A DNA stretch of 38,412 bases, taken from the NCBI GenBank assembly GCA_020442635.1, contig JAGRJR010000028.1, forward strand, positions 1 through 38,412, written 5' to 3'. The DNA is from Lysobacterales bacterium (lineage in GTDB: Bacteria > Pseudomonadota > Gammaproteobacteria > Xanthomonadales > Marinicellaceae). Shown in pieces: positions 8,045-16,910 of this stretch. A program made the position numbers and the translations under genes. Within the stretch, counting starts at the first letter, position 1. Every line of letters starts with the position of its first letter. The notes beneath the pieces were generated by a model. That model was not told the DNA's origin. It worked only from the letters and a program-made list of their open reading frames with translations, and made no database searches.

Positions 8045-9541
8045 TTAACGCTTGTCGATACCTCTGTCAGCCGCAATTTCAGCCTGTCGTTCTTTTTCAG
8101 TGATCAATGGTTCATATTCTGCAATCAACGCATTGATTTCTGCTGACTGGTAATAATCCATGCCTTCATCCTTTTTCAAATTGCGCAAAATTCTTACCGC
8201 ACGATAATTACGCCCCATTAAATGCTCCTTTCTGGCCATGGCATTTCCAGCTTGCACGGGTTTTAATGCATTGTAGTAAGCAATCGCCAATAAATCGTAA
8301 AAATGGGGGTTATCAGGCTGTGAAATCACCAGTTTGCGAATGTTTTTGATGGCCTGATCAATCCAGTCCAATGACTTGGAGCGCAACAGAATCTCGGCTG
8401 TTGTTTCCAATACCGTATCGTTATCGCTGTTCCACTTTAACAATTCATCTATTTTTTGTTTGGCCTGTAGAGGGTCAATTTTAGCCCATATTTCTACTGC
8501 CAAGGAATCAACCAAGTGTTTAACACTGGCATCAGGCTCTATTTTATCCAAAGTGTGTAACGCCTGCTCATATTGATTCTCTTTAAACTGATACAGCGCA
8601 TAGCCATACAATTGCGATGGTGTATTTGGAGTTTCTGTTTTCAACTGACCGAGATAATACTCTTTCAGATTGGTAAATTCATCTGCTGTCAACACCCGCA
8701 ATCGTTCCTTGATGTAGGCATATGCTTTGGATTCCGTATAAGCTTTTGGAGGAAAAGCATTGAGGCGGTTTCTTGCCTCTGTAACACGATTCACCGACAA
8801 AGGATGAGTCCGTAAATATTCAGGCAATTGATAGCGTGGATCAACTCGATGTTTTTGCATCAAACTGGCAAAAAAAGTAGCCATGCCTTCTGGGTTCAAA
8901 CCGGCAGCATATAAAGTGCTGATGCCTACTCGATCCGCTTCATATTCATGATAGCGAGTGAAATTAATAGCTAATTGTTGTTGTAAAGCAGACATACTGG
9001 CAGCTATAGCAATCGTCGCATCTCCACTGCTACTGGATTGCGCTGCAGCAAAAGCAGCCAACATACCCAAAAGAATCGGTGCAGTGGCTTTTTGTTGTTT
9101 GGCCATCATCCGTGAAATATGGCGTTGATTGACATGGGCAATTTCATGCGCCAAAACACCTGCCAATTCACTTTCCGACTCTGTTTCCAAAAATAGGCCA
9201 GAATAGACCACAACTAATCCACCTGGATATGCCGCTGCGTTGATAACGTTGGCGGGCACCAGATAAAAGTCAAAAGTTTGTTCGGGTCTGTCTGAGTAGG
9301 CTGCCAACTGATAGCCTAAATGATAAATATAGGATGCCACAACCGGGTCAGTCATAACAAAATTGTATTGAAACATTTGCTCCTTGATGCTTTGACGGTA
9401 ACGCTGTTCATCATCAGCAGATAACACTTTGTCTGCCGGATTACCTAAATCTGGCAATTTAATTTCTGCATGGGTGATACCAACAGCTTTAAAAAGCAGT
9501 ATTAATGTGAGTATTTTTTTCATAACCATAATTGTATGCAT
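8045..9541 (-). CDS. bepA: Periplasmic M48 metalloprotease with TPR repeats, BepA-like
   Basis: BepA is a periplasmic zinc protease/chaperone that helps LptD assembly and degrades stalled outer-membrane proteins. The 498 residues match E. coli BepA (487). A signal peptide covers about residues 1-25 (MKKILTLILLFKAVGITHA). The zinc motif HEIAH is at 132-136, with the third ligand in EADRVG near 201, so catalysis should be intact. The half after about 300 is helical and TPR-like (LYGYALYQFKENQYEQALHT, DNPHFYDLLAIAYYNALKP). Three ATGs occur in the first seven codons; AAAGG just before the first favours 9541, though the methionine at residue 7 gives a more usual signal peptide. It diverges from the tus operon. 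Confidence 0.9.
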   Translation of the reverse strand: MHTIMVMKKILTLILLFKAVGITHAEIKLPDLGNPADKVLSADDEQRYRQSIKEQMFQYNFVMTDPVVASYIYHLGYQLAAYSDRPEQTFDFYLVPANVINAAAYPGGLVVVYSGLFLETESESELAGVLAHEIAHVNQRHISRMMAKQQKATAPILLGMLAAFAAAQSSSSGDATIAIAASMSALQQQLAINFTRYHEYEADRVGISTLYAAGLNPEGMATFFASLMQKHRVDPRYQLPEYLRTHPLSVNRVTEARNRLNAFPPKAYTESKAYAYIKERLRVLTADEFTNLKEYYLGQLKTETPNTPSQLYGYALYQFKENQYEQALHTLDKIEPDASVKHLVDSLAVEIWAKIDPLQAKQKIDELLKWNSDNDTVLETTAEILLRSKSLDWIDQAIKNIRKLVISQPDNPHFYDLLAIAYYNALKPVQAGNAMARKEHLMGRNYRAVRILRNLKKDEGMDYYQSAEINALIAEYEPLITEKERQAEIAADRGIDKR

Positions 9542-9732
9542 CAGACCTTTAAAAAGCAGTTAAATTCATTCTATTTTTAGAAATCTCTGTATAAAGTAAA
9601 AAAACCAAAAGTTTAAAGCTGAATGAAGGAACGCACAAACAACAGCCCTTGTTACCAAGCTTTCAGAGGAAAAAATTAGGGTTTTCTGACTTGTTTACTT
9701 GATTCATGAACTTATGCAGAGGTTTCACTTAC

Positions 9733-9761
9733 TTGACAAAATACCACACAATTATTCTAAT
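9733..9761 (+). promoter_or_regulatory. Promoter of the tus operon, predicted to give a leaderless mRNA
   Basis: TTGACA (9733-9738) and TCTAAT (9756-9761) are separated by exactly 17 bases. The usual start, six or seven bases after the -10 box, falls at about 9768, which is the A of the tusD ATG. The bases before that ATG contain no Shine-Dalgarno sequence, which agrees with a leaderless transcript. Confidence 0.55.
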
Positions 9762-9767
9762 GGCGCA

Positions 9768-10091
9768 ATGAAATTCAATCTCATCATCAATCCTTCACAC
9801 CAATGGCAGCAAAGCTTGGTTCATGCACTTGAGCTGATGCAAGTCATTAACAAACAGGGACATCATGTGGTCTCTGTATTCTTTTATGGTGATGCCGTAC
9901 ACATTGCACAAGACCTGTTGTTACAACAAGCCTGGTCAAAAGCGGCGAATTCAACTGAGTTATTATTGTGTCGAACCATGATTGAAGAATATGGTATCGA
10001 ACCACAATTAGCCAGTGGTTTTAAAGTGGTTGGGATGGGGCAATTGGCCTTAAACATGGAACAAGCAGACCGAACTTTGGAGCTTAACTGA
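9768..10091 (+). CDS. tusD: Sulfur-relay protein TusD (DsrE family)
   Basis: TusD is the sulfur-accepting subunit of the TusBCD complex. It passes persulfide sulfur from TusA to TusE and then MnmA for 2-thiolation of wobble uridine 34 in Lys, Glu and Gln tRNAs. The frame opens further upstream, but family members begin as here (MKFNLIINP), giving 107 residues, somewhat shorter than E. coli TusD (128). The expected active cysteine is present in TELLLCRTMIEEYGIE, followed by the conserved GFKVVGMGQLA. The stop overlaps the tusC start as ATGA-type coupling. Confidence 0.88.
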   Translation: MKFNLIINPSHQWQQSLVHALELMQVINKQGHHVVSVFFYGDAVHIAQDLLLQQAWSKAANSTELLLCRTMIEEYGIEPQLASGFKVVGMGQLALNMEQADRTLELN

Positions 10092-10396
10092 TGCATTGTG
10101 TTTTTATCATTCAGCAACACCTCAGCAAACAGCAAATTGAACAACAATACCTGCTAATGATTGCTATGTTGAATTTTGATTTCAAGGTACAAATCATTTT
10201 TGACAAGCAAAGCTGGCATCACTGGCAAAGCCACAAAACACTGAATCAGAAGTACAATGCATTGAACCTATATGGTGCTGAAGCCCTGTTGGCTTTGAAC
10301 GCTACAAAACAACCTGATCTGGATACATATTCTTGTCGGACCATTACACCCGTCCAGATGCAACAAATTTTAGCCAGCGCTGAATTTATCTCATGA
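10091..10396 (+). CDS. tusC: Sulfur-relay protein TusC (DsrF family)
   Basis: This is the second subunit of the TusBCD hexamer. Assignment rests mainly on position between TusD and TusB, length (101 residues against about 119) and the DsrF-like ending LYGAEALLALNATKQPDLDT. Sequence conservation is weak, as is usual for TusC. It overlaps tusD by one base and tusB by four, so all three are translationally coupled. Confidence 0.75.
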   Translation: MHCVFIIQQHLSKQQIEQQYLLMIAMLNFDFKVQIIFDKQSWHHWQSHKTLNQKYNALNLYGAEALLALNATKQPDLDTYSCRTITPVQMQQILASAEFIS

Positions 10397-10671
10397 ATAC
10401 CTTACATTTGTGTCATTGGCAAAACTTGGTTCACTTGGAACAACACCTTGGTCTGTTGTCAGAAAATGACTCGTTATTGATTTTTGGCACCTTTTCTGTG
10501 GATGAACAAAAAAAAATCATTGATGTTATGCAAGATTTCAGCACCAATTGGTATCTTGTAAATAAAGACATTGACCCAAATATAGCGAATCGACACAGCC
10601 CTCATGAAATAAATCATGAACAATGGCTGGAATTAATCATTCAACACAACAACAGTTACGCCTGGAAATAA
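10393..10671 (+). CDS. tusB: Sulfur-relay protein TusB (DsrH family)
   Basis: This is the third subunit of the TusBCD complex (92 residues; E. coli 95). The start MNTLHLCHWQNL and the DSLLIFGTFSVDE segment fit DsrH proteins. The call leans on gene order (D-C-B-E) and size. It overlaps tusC by four bases and tusE by one (TAATG), consistent with stoichiometric production of the complex. Confidence 0.75.
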   Translation: MNTLHLCHWQNLVHLEQHLGLLSENDSLLIFGTFSVDEQKKIIDVMQDFSTNWYLVNKDIDPNIANRHSPHEINHEQWLELIIQHNNSYAWK

Positions 10672-10979
10672 TGACATTAGCAACGGATAATCATGGCCAT
10701 TTGGTAGATTCCAACACATGGAATGAACAAATAGCCATCGCATTGGCAAAAACCGACGGGATTGAATTAGGCGAAGACCATTGGCTTGTTATAAATGCAG
10801 TCCGTGATATTTATCAATTGACTGGCGAGACACCGCCAATGCGCTTATTGATTAAGGAATTGAACAAAAGAATTGAAACTGAAATCAATTCCCGCTTTTT
10901 ATATCGTTTGTATCCGGATGGCCCAGTGAGACTGGCCAGTAAACATGCCGGATTACCTAAACCCAAACATTGTATGTGA
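10671..10979 (+). CDS. tusE: Sulfur-transfer protein TusE (DsrC family)
   Basis: TusE takes persulfide from TusBCD and delivers it to MnmA. From the ATG at 10671 it has 102 residues; an upstream in-frame ATG inside tusB is less likely because the TAATG junction marks coupling. Family signatures are WNEQIAIALAKTDGIEL, HWLVINAVRDIY, and the C-terminal AGLPKPKHCM, which carries the catalytic penultimate cysteine. The second cysteine ten or so residues upstream, found in dissimilatory DsrC, is absent. This supports the tRNA-modification role. Confidence 0.93.
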   Translation: MTLATDNHGHLVDSNTWNEQIAIALAKTDGIELGEDHWLVINAVRDIYQLTGETPPMRLLIKELNKRIETEINSRFLYRLYPDGPVRLASKHAGLPKPKHCM

Positions 10980-10986
10980 GAACCCC

Positions 10987-11241
10987 ATGAACAAAATAAT
11001 CATTTACAGCACCCTGGTCTGCCCATATTGCAATGCAGCCAAAAACTTACTGAAAAGCAAAGGGTTGGATTATAAAGAAATCCGTATTGACCTTGACCCT
11101 GATCAAAGGAAAATAATGTTGGAAAAAGCCAACCGTACCAGTGTGCCACAAATATTTATCAATGATCACCATGTGGGTGGTTTTGATGATTTAAGCGCCC
11201 TACACAGAACTGGCAAACTGGATGAGTTACTCATCAGCTAA
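10987..11241 (+). CDS. grxC: Glutaredoxin, GrxC-type
   Basis: This small dithiol glutaredoxin uses glutathione to reduce disulfides. The 84 residues starting at MNKIIIYS match Grx3. The active site CPYC is at about 12-15, TSVPQIFI holds the cis-proline, and HHVGGFDDL is the glutathione-binding GGxxD region. It follows tusE by seven bases, so it probably shares the tus transcript and ends it at the terminator at 11275. Whether the association with the sulfur relay is functional is unknown. Confidence 0.93.
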   Translation: MNKIIIYSTLVCPYCNAAKNLLKSKGLDYKEIRIDLDPDQRKIMLEKANRTSVPQIFINDHHVGGFDDLSALHRTGKLDELLIS

Positions 11242-11274
11242 CTCACTTTTCTAAACCAACGAAGTACGATACAC

Positions 11275-11307
11275 CCAATACATTATTATTGGTTTTTTAG
11301 TTTTTTT
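11275..11307 (+). terminator. Intrinsic terminator of tusDCBE-grxC
   Basis: CCAATA (11275-11280) pairs with TATTGG (11287-11292) around a six-base loop, followed by six and then seven T residues. It lies between convergent grxC and perM. Confidence 0.7.
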
Positions 11308-12370
11308 AACTTTCAGATGGCACTTTGATGGTTTTAGGCCATGACTCGATGATGGCATTAACCAATGTGGCCAAGGGAATGGCAAAGAAAACGCCCCAAA
11401 ATCCCCACACGCCACCAAAGAACAACACAGCAACAATGATGGCAACCGGATGCAGATTATTAACTTCAGAAAACAGCCAGGGAACCAGCACATTGCCATC
11501 CAGCATTTGAATCACGCCGTAGGAAATCATCACGTAAGCAAACGGTGCAGTCCAACCAAATTGAACGAAAGCAACCAAAGCAATCGGAATAGTTACCGCC
11601 ACAGCACCTATAAATGGCACCAACACTGAAAACCCGGTCAATGTCGCTAACAAAATGGCATATTGCAAATCTAGAAAAATGAAAACGATGTAACTGATCA
11701 GACCAACCAAAACTATTTCAAATGCCTTACCTCGAACATAATTACCTATCTGCACATCCACCTGTGACCACACTGATAAAGTCAATTTAGAATCTCTAGG
11801 AATAAACTGACGTAACCATCCAACAATAATGGTTTTATCTTTTAACAGAAAGAACACCAAAATCGGCATAGTAACCAAAAAGACCGCAATGGAAAAAGCA
11901 GAAAATACGGATGAAACTGTTTTGCCGATAATGGTTTGACCCATCGCAGTCATTTCATTGGTAGCAGAGGTAATGATCGATTGCACCTGTTCTTCCTTAA
12001 TCATGGCTGGATACTTTTCAGGCAAAGCACGCAAAAAATCCAAGCCAGTTGATATGTATGTAGGTAAAGCCTGTGCCAGTTGTGTCACCTGAGTGGTTAG
12101 CTTAGGAACTAACCAGATAATCAATACCAGCATCACTGCGACAAAAACCAGAAAAACCAGAAACACAGCCAATACACGTGGAAACTTGAGCTTTTCAAGA
12201 CGAACAATAACGCTTTCAAGTAGATATGCCACCACAATACTGGTTAAAAAAGGCGCCAAGGGTTTGCCAAAATATATGACAAAAACAAATCCCAATATCA
12301 ATACAGAAATCAGGATTACGATTTGAGGATCAGAGAAGTTTCTCTTGAACCAACTTGAGATGACATTCAT
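11306..12370 (-). CDS. perM: AI-2E family transporter / PerM-like permease
   Basis: This is an inner-membrane protein of 354 residues with about eight hydrophobic segments (for example ILISVLILGFVFVIYF near the N-terminus and LVGLISYIVFIFLDL in the middle). Family features include PLAPFLTSIVVAYLLE, a soluble loop around residues 90-140, VPFIGAVAVTIPIALVA, and the C-terminal GVWGFWGVFFAIPLA. Substrates of PerM-type members are not settled; relatives include autoinducer-2 exporters and Na+/H+ antiporters. It lies 36 bases downstream of the barrel-protein gene on the same strand and may be co-transcribed with it. Confidence 0.85.
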   Translation of the reverse strand: MNVISSWFKRNFSDPQIVILISVLILGFVFVIYFGKPLAPFLTSIVVAYLLESVIVRLEKLKFPRVLAVFLVFLVFVAVMLVLIIWLVPKLTTQVTQLAQALPTYISTGLDFLRALPEKYPAMIKEEQVQSIITSATNEMTAMGQTIIGKTVSSVFSAFSIAVFLVTMPILVFFLLKDKTIIVGWLRQFIPRDSKLTLSVWSQVDVQIGNYVRGKAFEIVLVGLISYIVFIFLDLQYAILLATLTGFSVLVPFIGAVAVTIPIALVAFVQFGWTAPFAYVMISYGVIQMLDGNVLVPWLFSEVNNLHPVAIIVAVLFFGGVWGFWGVFFAIPLATLVNAIIESWPKTIKVPSES

Positions 12371-12406
12371 GAATGAATTATAGACGACTTAATAGAAAAT
12401 AAGGAA

Positions 12407-13630
12407 TTAAAAAGTGAACAACCAGGACAACACGGCCTCGGTGTGTTTGCCTCTTAATTCGCTGTTAACACTGCCGAAATCGGTTCGGCCAAAATTCAAT
12501 GGCTTAGGTGCATAACTGGCATACAAATCTAATTCACCACCCAGCAATGGCGTGCTCAAACCAACCCGAACGCTGTATGGAGCTGAAATAGCATTCAAAA
12601 TGGTGGTCAGGTCTTCATCTGTGGCTGGCGGTTGCTGTCTGCCGGAATATTCAACATTGAACACAGCACCATTGTTGAAGGCATGCTGGTAGTTAAATGA
12701 AAAAACAGTATGATCATCCCATAAAAATTCGGGACTTTCAAAGTCATTCAAGAAGGTCAGGAAAATGTCTGGATAAGAACGACTAACAAATGCATTGATG
12801 TCACTGTAAAAGCTGTGAGTCGCCGTTACTGTAACCGTATCCTGGTCAGTAATACCAAAACCTACGGCCATATCAATTTGTTCAGGGATATCAAAATCAG
12901 CAGGATCTGCCTGAACACCCAATAAACGGCTGAAGCCATCCATATCAATTTTCGACTGGTATTTGGTATCGATCACAAACCTATTGAAGATTTTTTGCGA
13001 CATACCAAGATTCAAGCCCAAGCCATTACTGGTTTCGGTATAGCTGACGGAATACAAGTCCAGCTGATCAGAACCGTTGATTTCAGAAGCCAGAAAGTTA
13101 ATGTCTGAATAATTTTGTTGGGCGAAAACGACAGCCAGACTTAATTCAGAATTATCATTCACCCGATAGGCAATTCCAGGGGCAAAAATACTGCGACGAA
13201 ACGAATCCTTTTGATTAAGTAAAAATTGGTTATATTGAAACTCATTTTCCTGAAAGCTGGCAGTTTTCAAAAATGACTGATCATAATCAAAAGTAAAGAA
13301 ATAAGCACTTTCATCTATCAGCTGGCTCAATTGCTTGTAACGATCAGCATTGAAATACAACTTTGCCCCTTGGAAACTCAGCTGTTCGGCCAGTTGATCA
13401 AACTGATTCAATTGCAAGCTGGCGTAAAAATTAGGAAAAATGCGTTCAGCAATGTCATTTCGCCAGTGACCCAAGTCCATTTTACTGTCAATTAAACTCA
13501 AATGGCTGGCGTCATTATGCCAACTATAGTGTTCGCTAGCTGACAACAGTCGATCAGCAATTGATACGTTATGTACCAAACTGAGCAACAATGCAACGGA
13601 ATAGGTGGTTTTTTTGAGTTTTGTTAACAT
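12407..13630 (-). CDS. Predicted outer-membrane beta-barrel protein
   Basis: The product has 407 residues. The signal peptide is about 1-25 (LKKTTYSVALLLSLVHNVSIA|DR). The rest alternates polar and aromatic strands (YSVSYTETSNGLGLNLG, TVFSFNYQHAFNNGAVFNVEY, GELDLYASYAPKPLNF) and ends in SWLFTF, the terminal phenylalanine signature of BAM-inserted barrels. No family could be named. A FadL-like or generic porin-like barrel is possible, but no defining motif was seen. It stands alone between idh and perM. Confidence 0.75.
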   Translation of the reverse strand: MLTKLKKTTYSVALLLSLVHNVSIADRLLSASEHYSWHNDASHLSLIDSKMDLGHWRNDIAERIFPNFYASLQLNQFDQLAEQLSFQGAKLYFNADRYKQLSQLIDESAYFFTFDYDQSFLKTASFQENEFQYNQFLLNQKDSFRRSIFAPGIAYRVNDNSELSLAVVFAQQNYSDINFLASEINGSDQLDLYSVSYTETSNGLGLNLGMSQKIFNRFVIDTKYQSKIDMDGFSRLLGVQADPADFDIPEQIDMAVGFGITDQDTVTVTATHSFYSDINAFVSRSYPDIFLTFLNDFESPEFLWDDHTVFSFNYQHAFNNGAVFNVEYSGRQQPPATDEDLTTILNAISAPYSVRVGLSTPLLGGELDLYASYAPKPLNFGRTDFGSVNSELRGKHTEAVLSWLFTF

Positions 13631-13771
13631 TTATCTAATATTTCGCCTTAGTGTGAATGATTGCAAAAAAACAACAAAATGTCAATTTATCATGGCGTAA
13701 TTCGTGAAAAAACTCACATAATTTTGTTTATTTTGTTGCAAATTCACAACAAGACTACAAAATCACCCCGT

Positions 13772-14776
13772 CTAAAGCCGCGAAATCACGGCATCTGTAA
13801 ATTCTGCCGTATGAGCAGAACCACCCAAGTCGCCCGTCAATCGGTCTTTATCCAACAGTGTCTTCCTGATAGCATCACGTATACGATTGGCCTCAGCGAC
13901 ATGGCCCATATGCTCTACCATCATGGCAGCTGCTAAAATCACCGCTGTCGGATTGGCAATCTTTTTACCTGCTATGTCTGGTGCTGAGCCATGAACCGCT
14001 TCAAACATAGCCACATCCGTACCAATGTTGGCACCAGGAGCCATACCTAATCCGCCGACCAGACCCGCACACAAATCAGAGATGATGTCACCAAACAGAT
14101 TGGTGGTGACAATCACATCAAATTGAGAGGGATTCATCACCAACTGCATACAGGTGTTATCAACAATTAAAGTATTAAAGACGATTTCCGGATATTCTTT
14201 GGCCATTTCCTGTGCCACTTCTAAAAACAAACCTGAGGTTGTTTTCATGATGTTTGCCTTATGCACCGCAGTGACTTTCTTGCGTCCAGCTTTTTTGGCA
14301 ATCTCAAAGGCATATCGAACGATGTTCTCTGAAGCTTCACGGGTTACCACAATTTTAGACTCTGCCACAGTTCGCTCTTCATTGATGGTTTGTCCTTCAC
14401 TGAGGTAGGCGCCTTCGGTATTTTCCCTGATGGTTAAAATATCAATATCATCATACTTTGATTTGGTGCCTTCAAACGTTATCACTGGGCGCACATTAGC
14501 AAACAAATTAAAGTAGCGACGTAAAGCCACGTTAATTGAGCTGAATCCTTTACCAACCGGTGTGGTTAAAGGTCCTTTTAGGCAGATTTTGTTACGTTTG
14601 ATCGTATCTAAAGTATCTTGCGGCAACAATTCACCATGTTTTTCCAATGCCGCCAATCCAGCCTCCTTGAACTCATAGACAAAATCCAAGCCTAAGTTAT
14701 CCAACACCCTGAGTGTTGCATCCATGATTTCTGGCCCTATGCCATCGCCTTTTATTATTGTAATTGTTTGTGTCAT
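13772..14776 (-). CDS. NAD-dependent isocitrate dehydrogenase
   Basis: The enzyme converts isocitrate to 2-oxoglutarate in the TCA cycle. At 334 residues it belongs to the short isocitrate/isopropylmalate dehydrogenase family, not the roughly 416-residue NADP-dependent Icd. Key stretches are GDGIGPEIM, the substrate loop GFSSINVALRRYFNLFANVRP, RENTEGAY, HKANIMK, DIISDLCAGLVGG and HGSAPDIAGKKIANP. The serine and asparagine in SSINVALRR are typical of isocitrate rather than isopropylmalate use. The region after HGSAP lacks the lysine/tyrosine pair of NADP enzymes, so NAD is inferred. AAGGA precedes the ATG and TATAAT (14816-14821, minus) is its likely -10 box. Confidence 0.88.
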   Translation of the reverse strand: MTQTITIIKGDGIGPEIMDATLRVLDNLGLDFVYEFKEAGLAALEKHGELLPQDTLDTIKRNKICLKGPLTTPVGKGFSSINVALRRYFNLFANVRPVITFEGTKSKYDDIDILTIRENTEGAYLSEGQTINEERTVAESKIVVTREASENIVRYAFEIAKKAGRKKVTAVHKANIMKTTSGLFLEVAQEMAKEYPEIVFNTLIVDNTCMQLVMNPSQFDVIVTTNLFGDIISDLCAGLVGGLGMAPGANIGTDVAMFEAVHGSAPDIAGKKIANPTAVILAAAMMVEHMGHVAEANRIRDAIRKTLLDKDRLTGDLGGSAHTAEFTDAVISRL

Positions 14777-14837
14777 TTAACTTTCCTTTCTCTCAGAACA
14801 TTTTTTTGCAGCGGCATTATAACTTATCAAGCCTTAT

Positions 14838-15296
14838 TCATGACTTGACTTCAGTCAAAACCGCATCTACATGTCCATTAACTTTAACTTTACGCCATTC
14901 ATATAAAATTTCACCTTGGTGATTCAGGACAAAAGTACTTCTTTCTATGCCCATAAAAGTTTTACCATACATTTTTTTCTCTTTGATCACATCGAAAGCT
15001 TCACACAATTTTCCTTCAACATCGGCTATCAATTCTATAGTCATTTGGTATTTGTTTTTAAAATTTTGTTGCTTTTTCAAACCATCCATTGATACGCCGA
15101 CAACTGTACAGTTCAATGCTTCAAAAGCTTTTTGTTGCTCACTGAATTCTTTGCTTTCTGTGGTACATCCTGGGGTGTTGGCTCTTGGATAAAAAAACAC
15201 CACCAACTTATCCTTTACCAGCTCTTGTAACGACCGCTCACTGCCATTGGTCAACTGATTACGATGCTGCCAGACTTTATCATCAATTTTAACCAT
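14838..15296 (-). CDS. bcp: Peroxiredoxin Bcp (thioredoxin-dependent thiol peroxidase)
   Basis: Bcp reduces hydrogen peroxide and organic hydroperoxides in the cytoplasm. The 152-residue protein has FYPRANTPGCTTE with peroxidatic Cys44. The resolving cysteine found five residues later in E. coli Bcp is missing (lysine here). Other cysteines lie near 63 (ALNCTVV) and 97 (GKLCEAF), so it is a one-cysteine type or uses a different partner. The C-terminal FVLNHQGEILYEWRKV segment is typical. It diverges from dapA, a common neighbour in gammaproteobacteria. Confidence 0.93.
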   Translation of the reverse strand: MVKIDDKVWQHRNQLTNGSERSLQELVKDKLVVFFYPRANTPGCTTESKEFSEQQKAFEALNCTVVGVSMDGLKKQQNFKNKYQMTIELIADVEGKLCEAFDVIKEKKMYGKTFMGIERSTFVLNHQGEILYEWRKVKVNGHVDAVLTEVKS

Positions 15297-15368
15297 AATT
15301 TAATACACCTAATTAAAAAAAGCATATAATTATGCGCTTTTGAAAAATATATACAAGTGACTTCTGGT

Positions 15369-16271
15369 ATGGTCAAAATTCAAGCCAAAGATTTATCTGG
15401 ATGCATGGTAGCATTGGTTACCCCAATGTTCGCCGATGGCAGCATCAATTTTGATCAGTGGCAGGCTTTGATTCAATGGCATATACAGAATCAAACCGAC
15501 GCCATTGTTGTGGCTGGCACAACAGGTGAATCGGTGTTGCTGAGCACTGAAGAGATAGACCAACTGAGCCAACTAGCGGTACAACTGTGTCAGGGAACAA
15601 AAACCCATGTCATCATCGGCACCGGGGGCATTCAACCGGATAAAGTCATTACCGCTAACCAACGCGCCAGAAACAACGGCGCCCAGGCCGTTTTGGTGGT
15701 CACACCTTATTATCTGACTTTGAGTCAATCTGCATTGTATCAACATTTTACATATATTGCGGAACACAGCGAATTGCCTATTATTTTGTACAATGTGCCC
15801 TCCCGTACTGGGATAGACATTCAAACCAACACCAGTAAAAATTTGGCTCAAATTGATAACATCATCGGTATTAAGGAAGCCAAAGCAGACATGCAACGCA
15901 TTGCAGAATTGGTGAAAATTAAAAATTTTGCGGTGTTATCAGGAGACGATGGTAGCTTTGTCCAAGCCATGACTCTGGGCGCTCACGGCGTAATCAGTGT
16001 CGCAGCTAATGTCAGGCCCCAAGCCATCAAGTCCATATGTAGTCACATTCAATTGGGTAACCTTGAGCAGGCTACACAATTAAACCAACAACTGATCCCA
16101 TTGTATGATTATCTGTTTCATGAGCCAAATCCATGTCCGGTAAAAAGTCTTATGCATCATACAAATATGGTATCATCTGGCATCCGTAAACCTTTGGTCA
16201 TGACTAAAATCAAAGCAAATCAAGTCAGATCACTGACACAACCCATTATTCAGGAGTTTAATTCAAAATGA
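15369..16271 (+). CDS. dapA: 4-hydroxy-tetrahydrodipicolinate synthase
   Basis: DapA condenses pyruvate with aspartate semialdehyde, the first committed step to diaminopimelate and lysine. It has 300 residues from the ATG at 15369; a GTG four codons earlier is possible, and neither has a clear ribosome site. Signatures include VALVTPMFADGSINF, VVAGTTGESVLLS, the tyrosine-bearing PYYLTLSQSALYQHF, LYNVPSRTGIDI with the catalytic tyrosine and arginine, and the Schiff-base lysine in GIKEAKADM. TATAAT at 15325-15330 is a likely -10 box. It is coupled to bamC by an ATGA overlap. Confidence 0.95.
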   Translation: MVKIQAKDLSGCMVALVTPMFADGSINFDQWQALIQWHIQNQTDAIVVAGTTGESVLLSTEEIDQLSQLAVQLCQGTKTHVIIGTGGIQPDKVITANQRARNNGAQAVLVVTPYYLTLSQSALYQHFTYIAEHSELPIILYNVPSRTGIDIQTNTSKNLAQIDNIIGIKEAKADMQRIAELVKIKNFAVLSGDDGSFVQAMTLGAHGVISVAANVRPQAIKSICSHIQLGNLEQATQLNQQLIPLYDYLFHEPNPCPVKSLMHHTNMVSSGIRKPLVMTKIKANQVRSLTQPIIQEFNSK

Positions 16272-16888
16272 ATTCAATGTTTAAAATCTTGTGCATCATC
16301 AGCCTAAGTATGTTGTTAGTCAATTGCAACAGACTGGTTAAGGAAGAACCCTATCTACAAGCTCAAGAGACCGACGGTTTACAGGCTGTAGAGGGGTTTG
16401 ATATGCCCAGAACCAGTCACAATCTTGATGTGCCTGACGTTGCCACAACTGCATCGACATCTGCACCTGATTCAAGACCACCAGAAATGTCATTTGCACG
16501 CAAACGCAGTGACGATGAAAATGTAGTAATCATTGAAACCAATGGCATGCCAACCATCGAAATATATAATGACAAGGATGCATGGGAATTAATGATGGGT
16601 GACCATGGTTACAATTGGCAGCTACTTGAAGAAGATGCAGATAACTGCCAGATGACTTACCGTTTTTATGACCCAATCATTGAAGAGGTCGAAAACGTAA
16701 ACTTTTTCAAAAAACTTTTTACCATCAACAGTTCCTACATAGACCGCTCTGGTGAATATGTTTTGACCTGCCTCAAACTTCCACAAAAACAACAAATCTG
16801 GTTACAAACCCTGGATTTTGAAGCACCTTCTGCGTATGTAGTGGATGACTTGTTTAACCACATTTTTGATGCTGCGACTAAGAATTAA
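16268..16888 (+). CDS. bamC: Outer-membrane assembly lipoprotein BamC, short form
   Basis: BamC is an accessory lipoprotein of the BAM complex. The 206-residue product has a signal sequence with Cys20 in LLVNC, a slightly unusual lipobox with asparagine at -1. The extended N-terminal segment (EEPYLQAQETDGLQAVEGFD then MPRTSHNLDVPDV) resembles the unstructured BamC lasso that lies on BamD. Only one helix-grip-type domain follows (about residues 95-200), whereas E. coli BamC (344) has two. Position right behind dapA with ATGA coupling supports the call. The intrinsic terminator at 16911 closes the unit. Confidence 0.72.
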   Translation: MNSMFKILCIISLSMLLVNCNRLVKEEPYLQAQETDGLQAVEGFDMPRTSHNLDVPDVATTASTSAPDSRPPEMSFARKRSDDENVVIIETNGMPTIEIYNDKDAWELMMGDHGYNWQLLEEDADNCQMTYRFYDPIIEEVENVNFFKKLFTINSSYIDRSGEYVLTCLKLPQKQQIWLQTLDFEAPSAYVVDDLFNHIFDAATKN

Positions 16889-16910
16889 GCCAATTATTGG
16901 TTTTTAAACA

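Noticed and set aside
9699..9767. Upstream extension of tusD by 23 codons
   Set aside because: TusD proteins begin at MKFNLII-type sequence, and a good promoter lies inside the extension.
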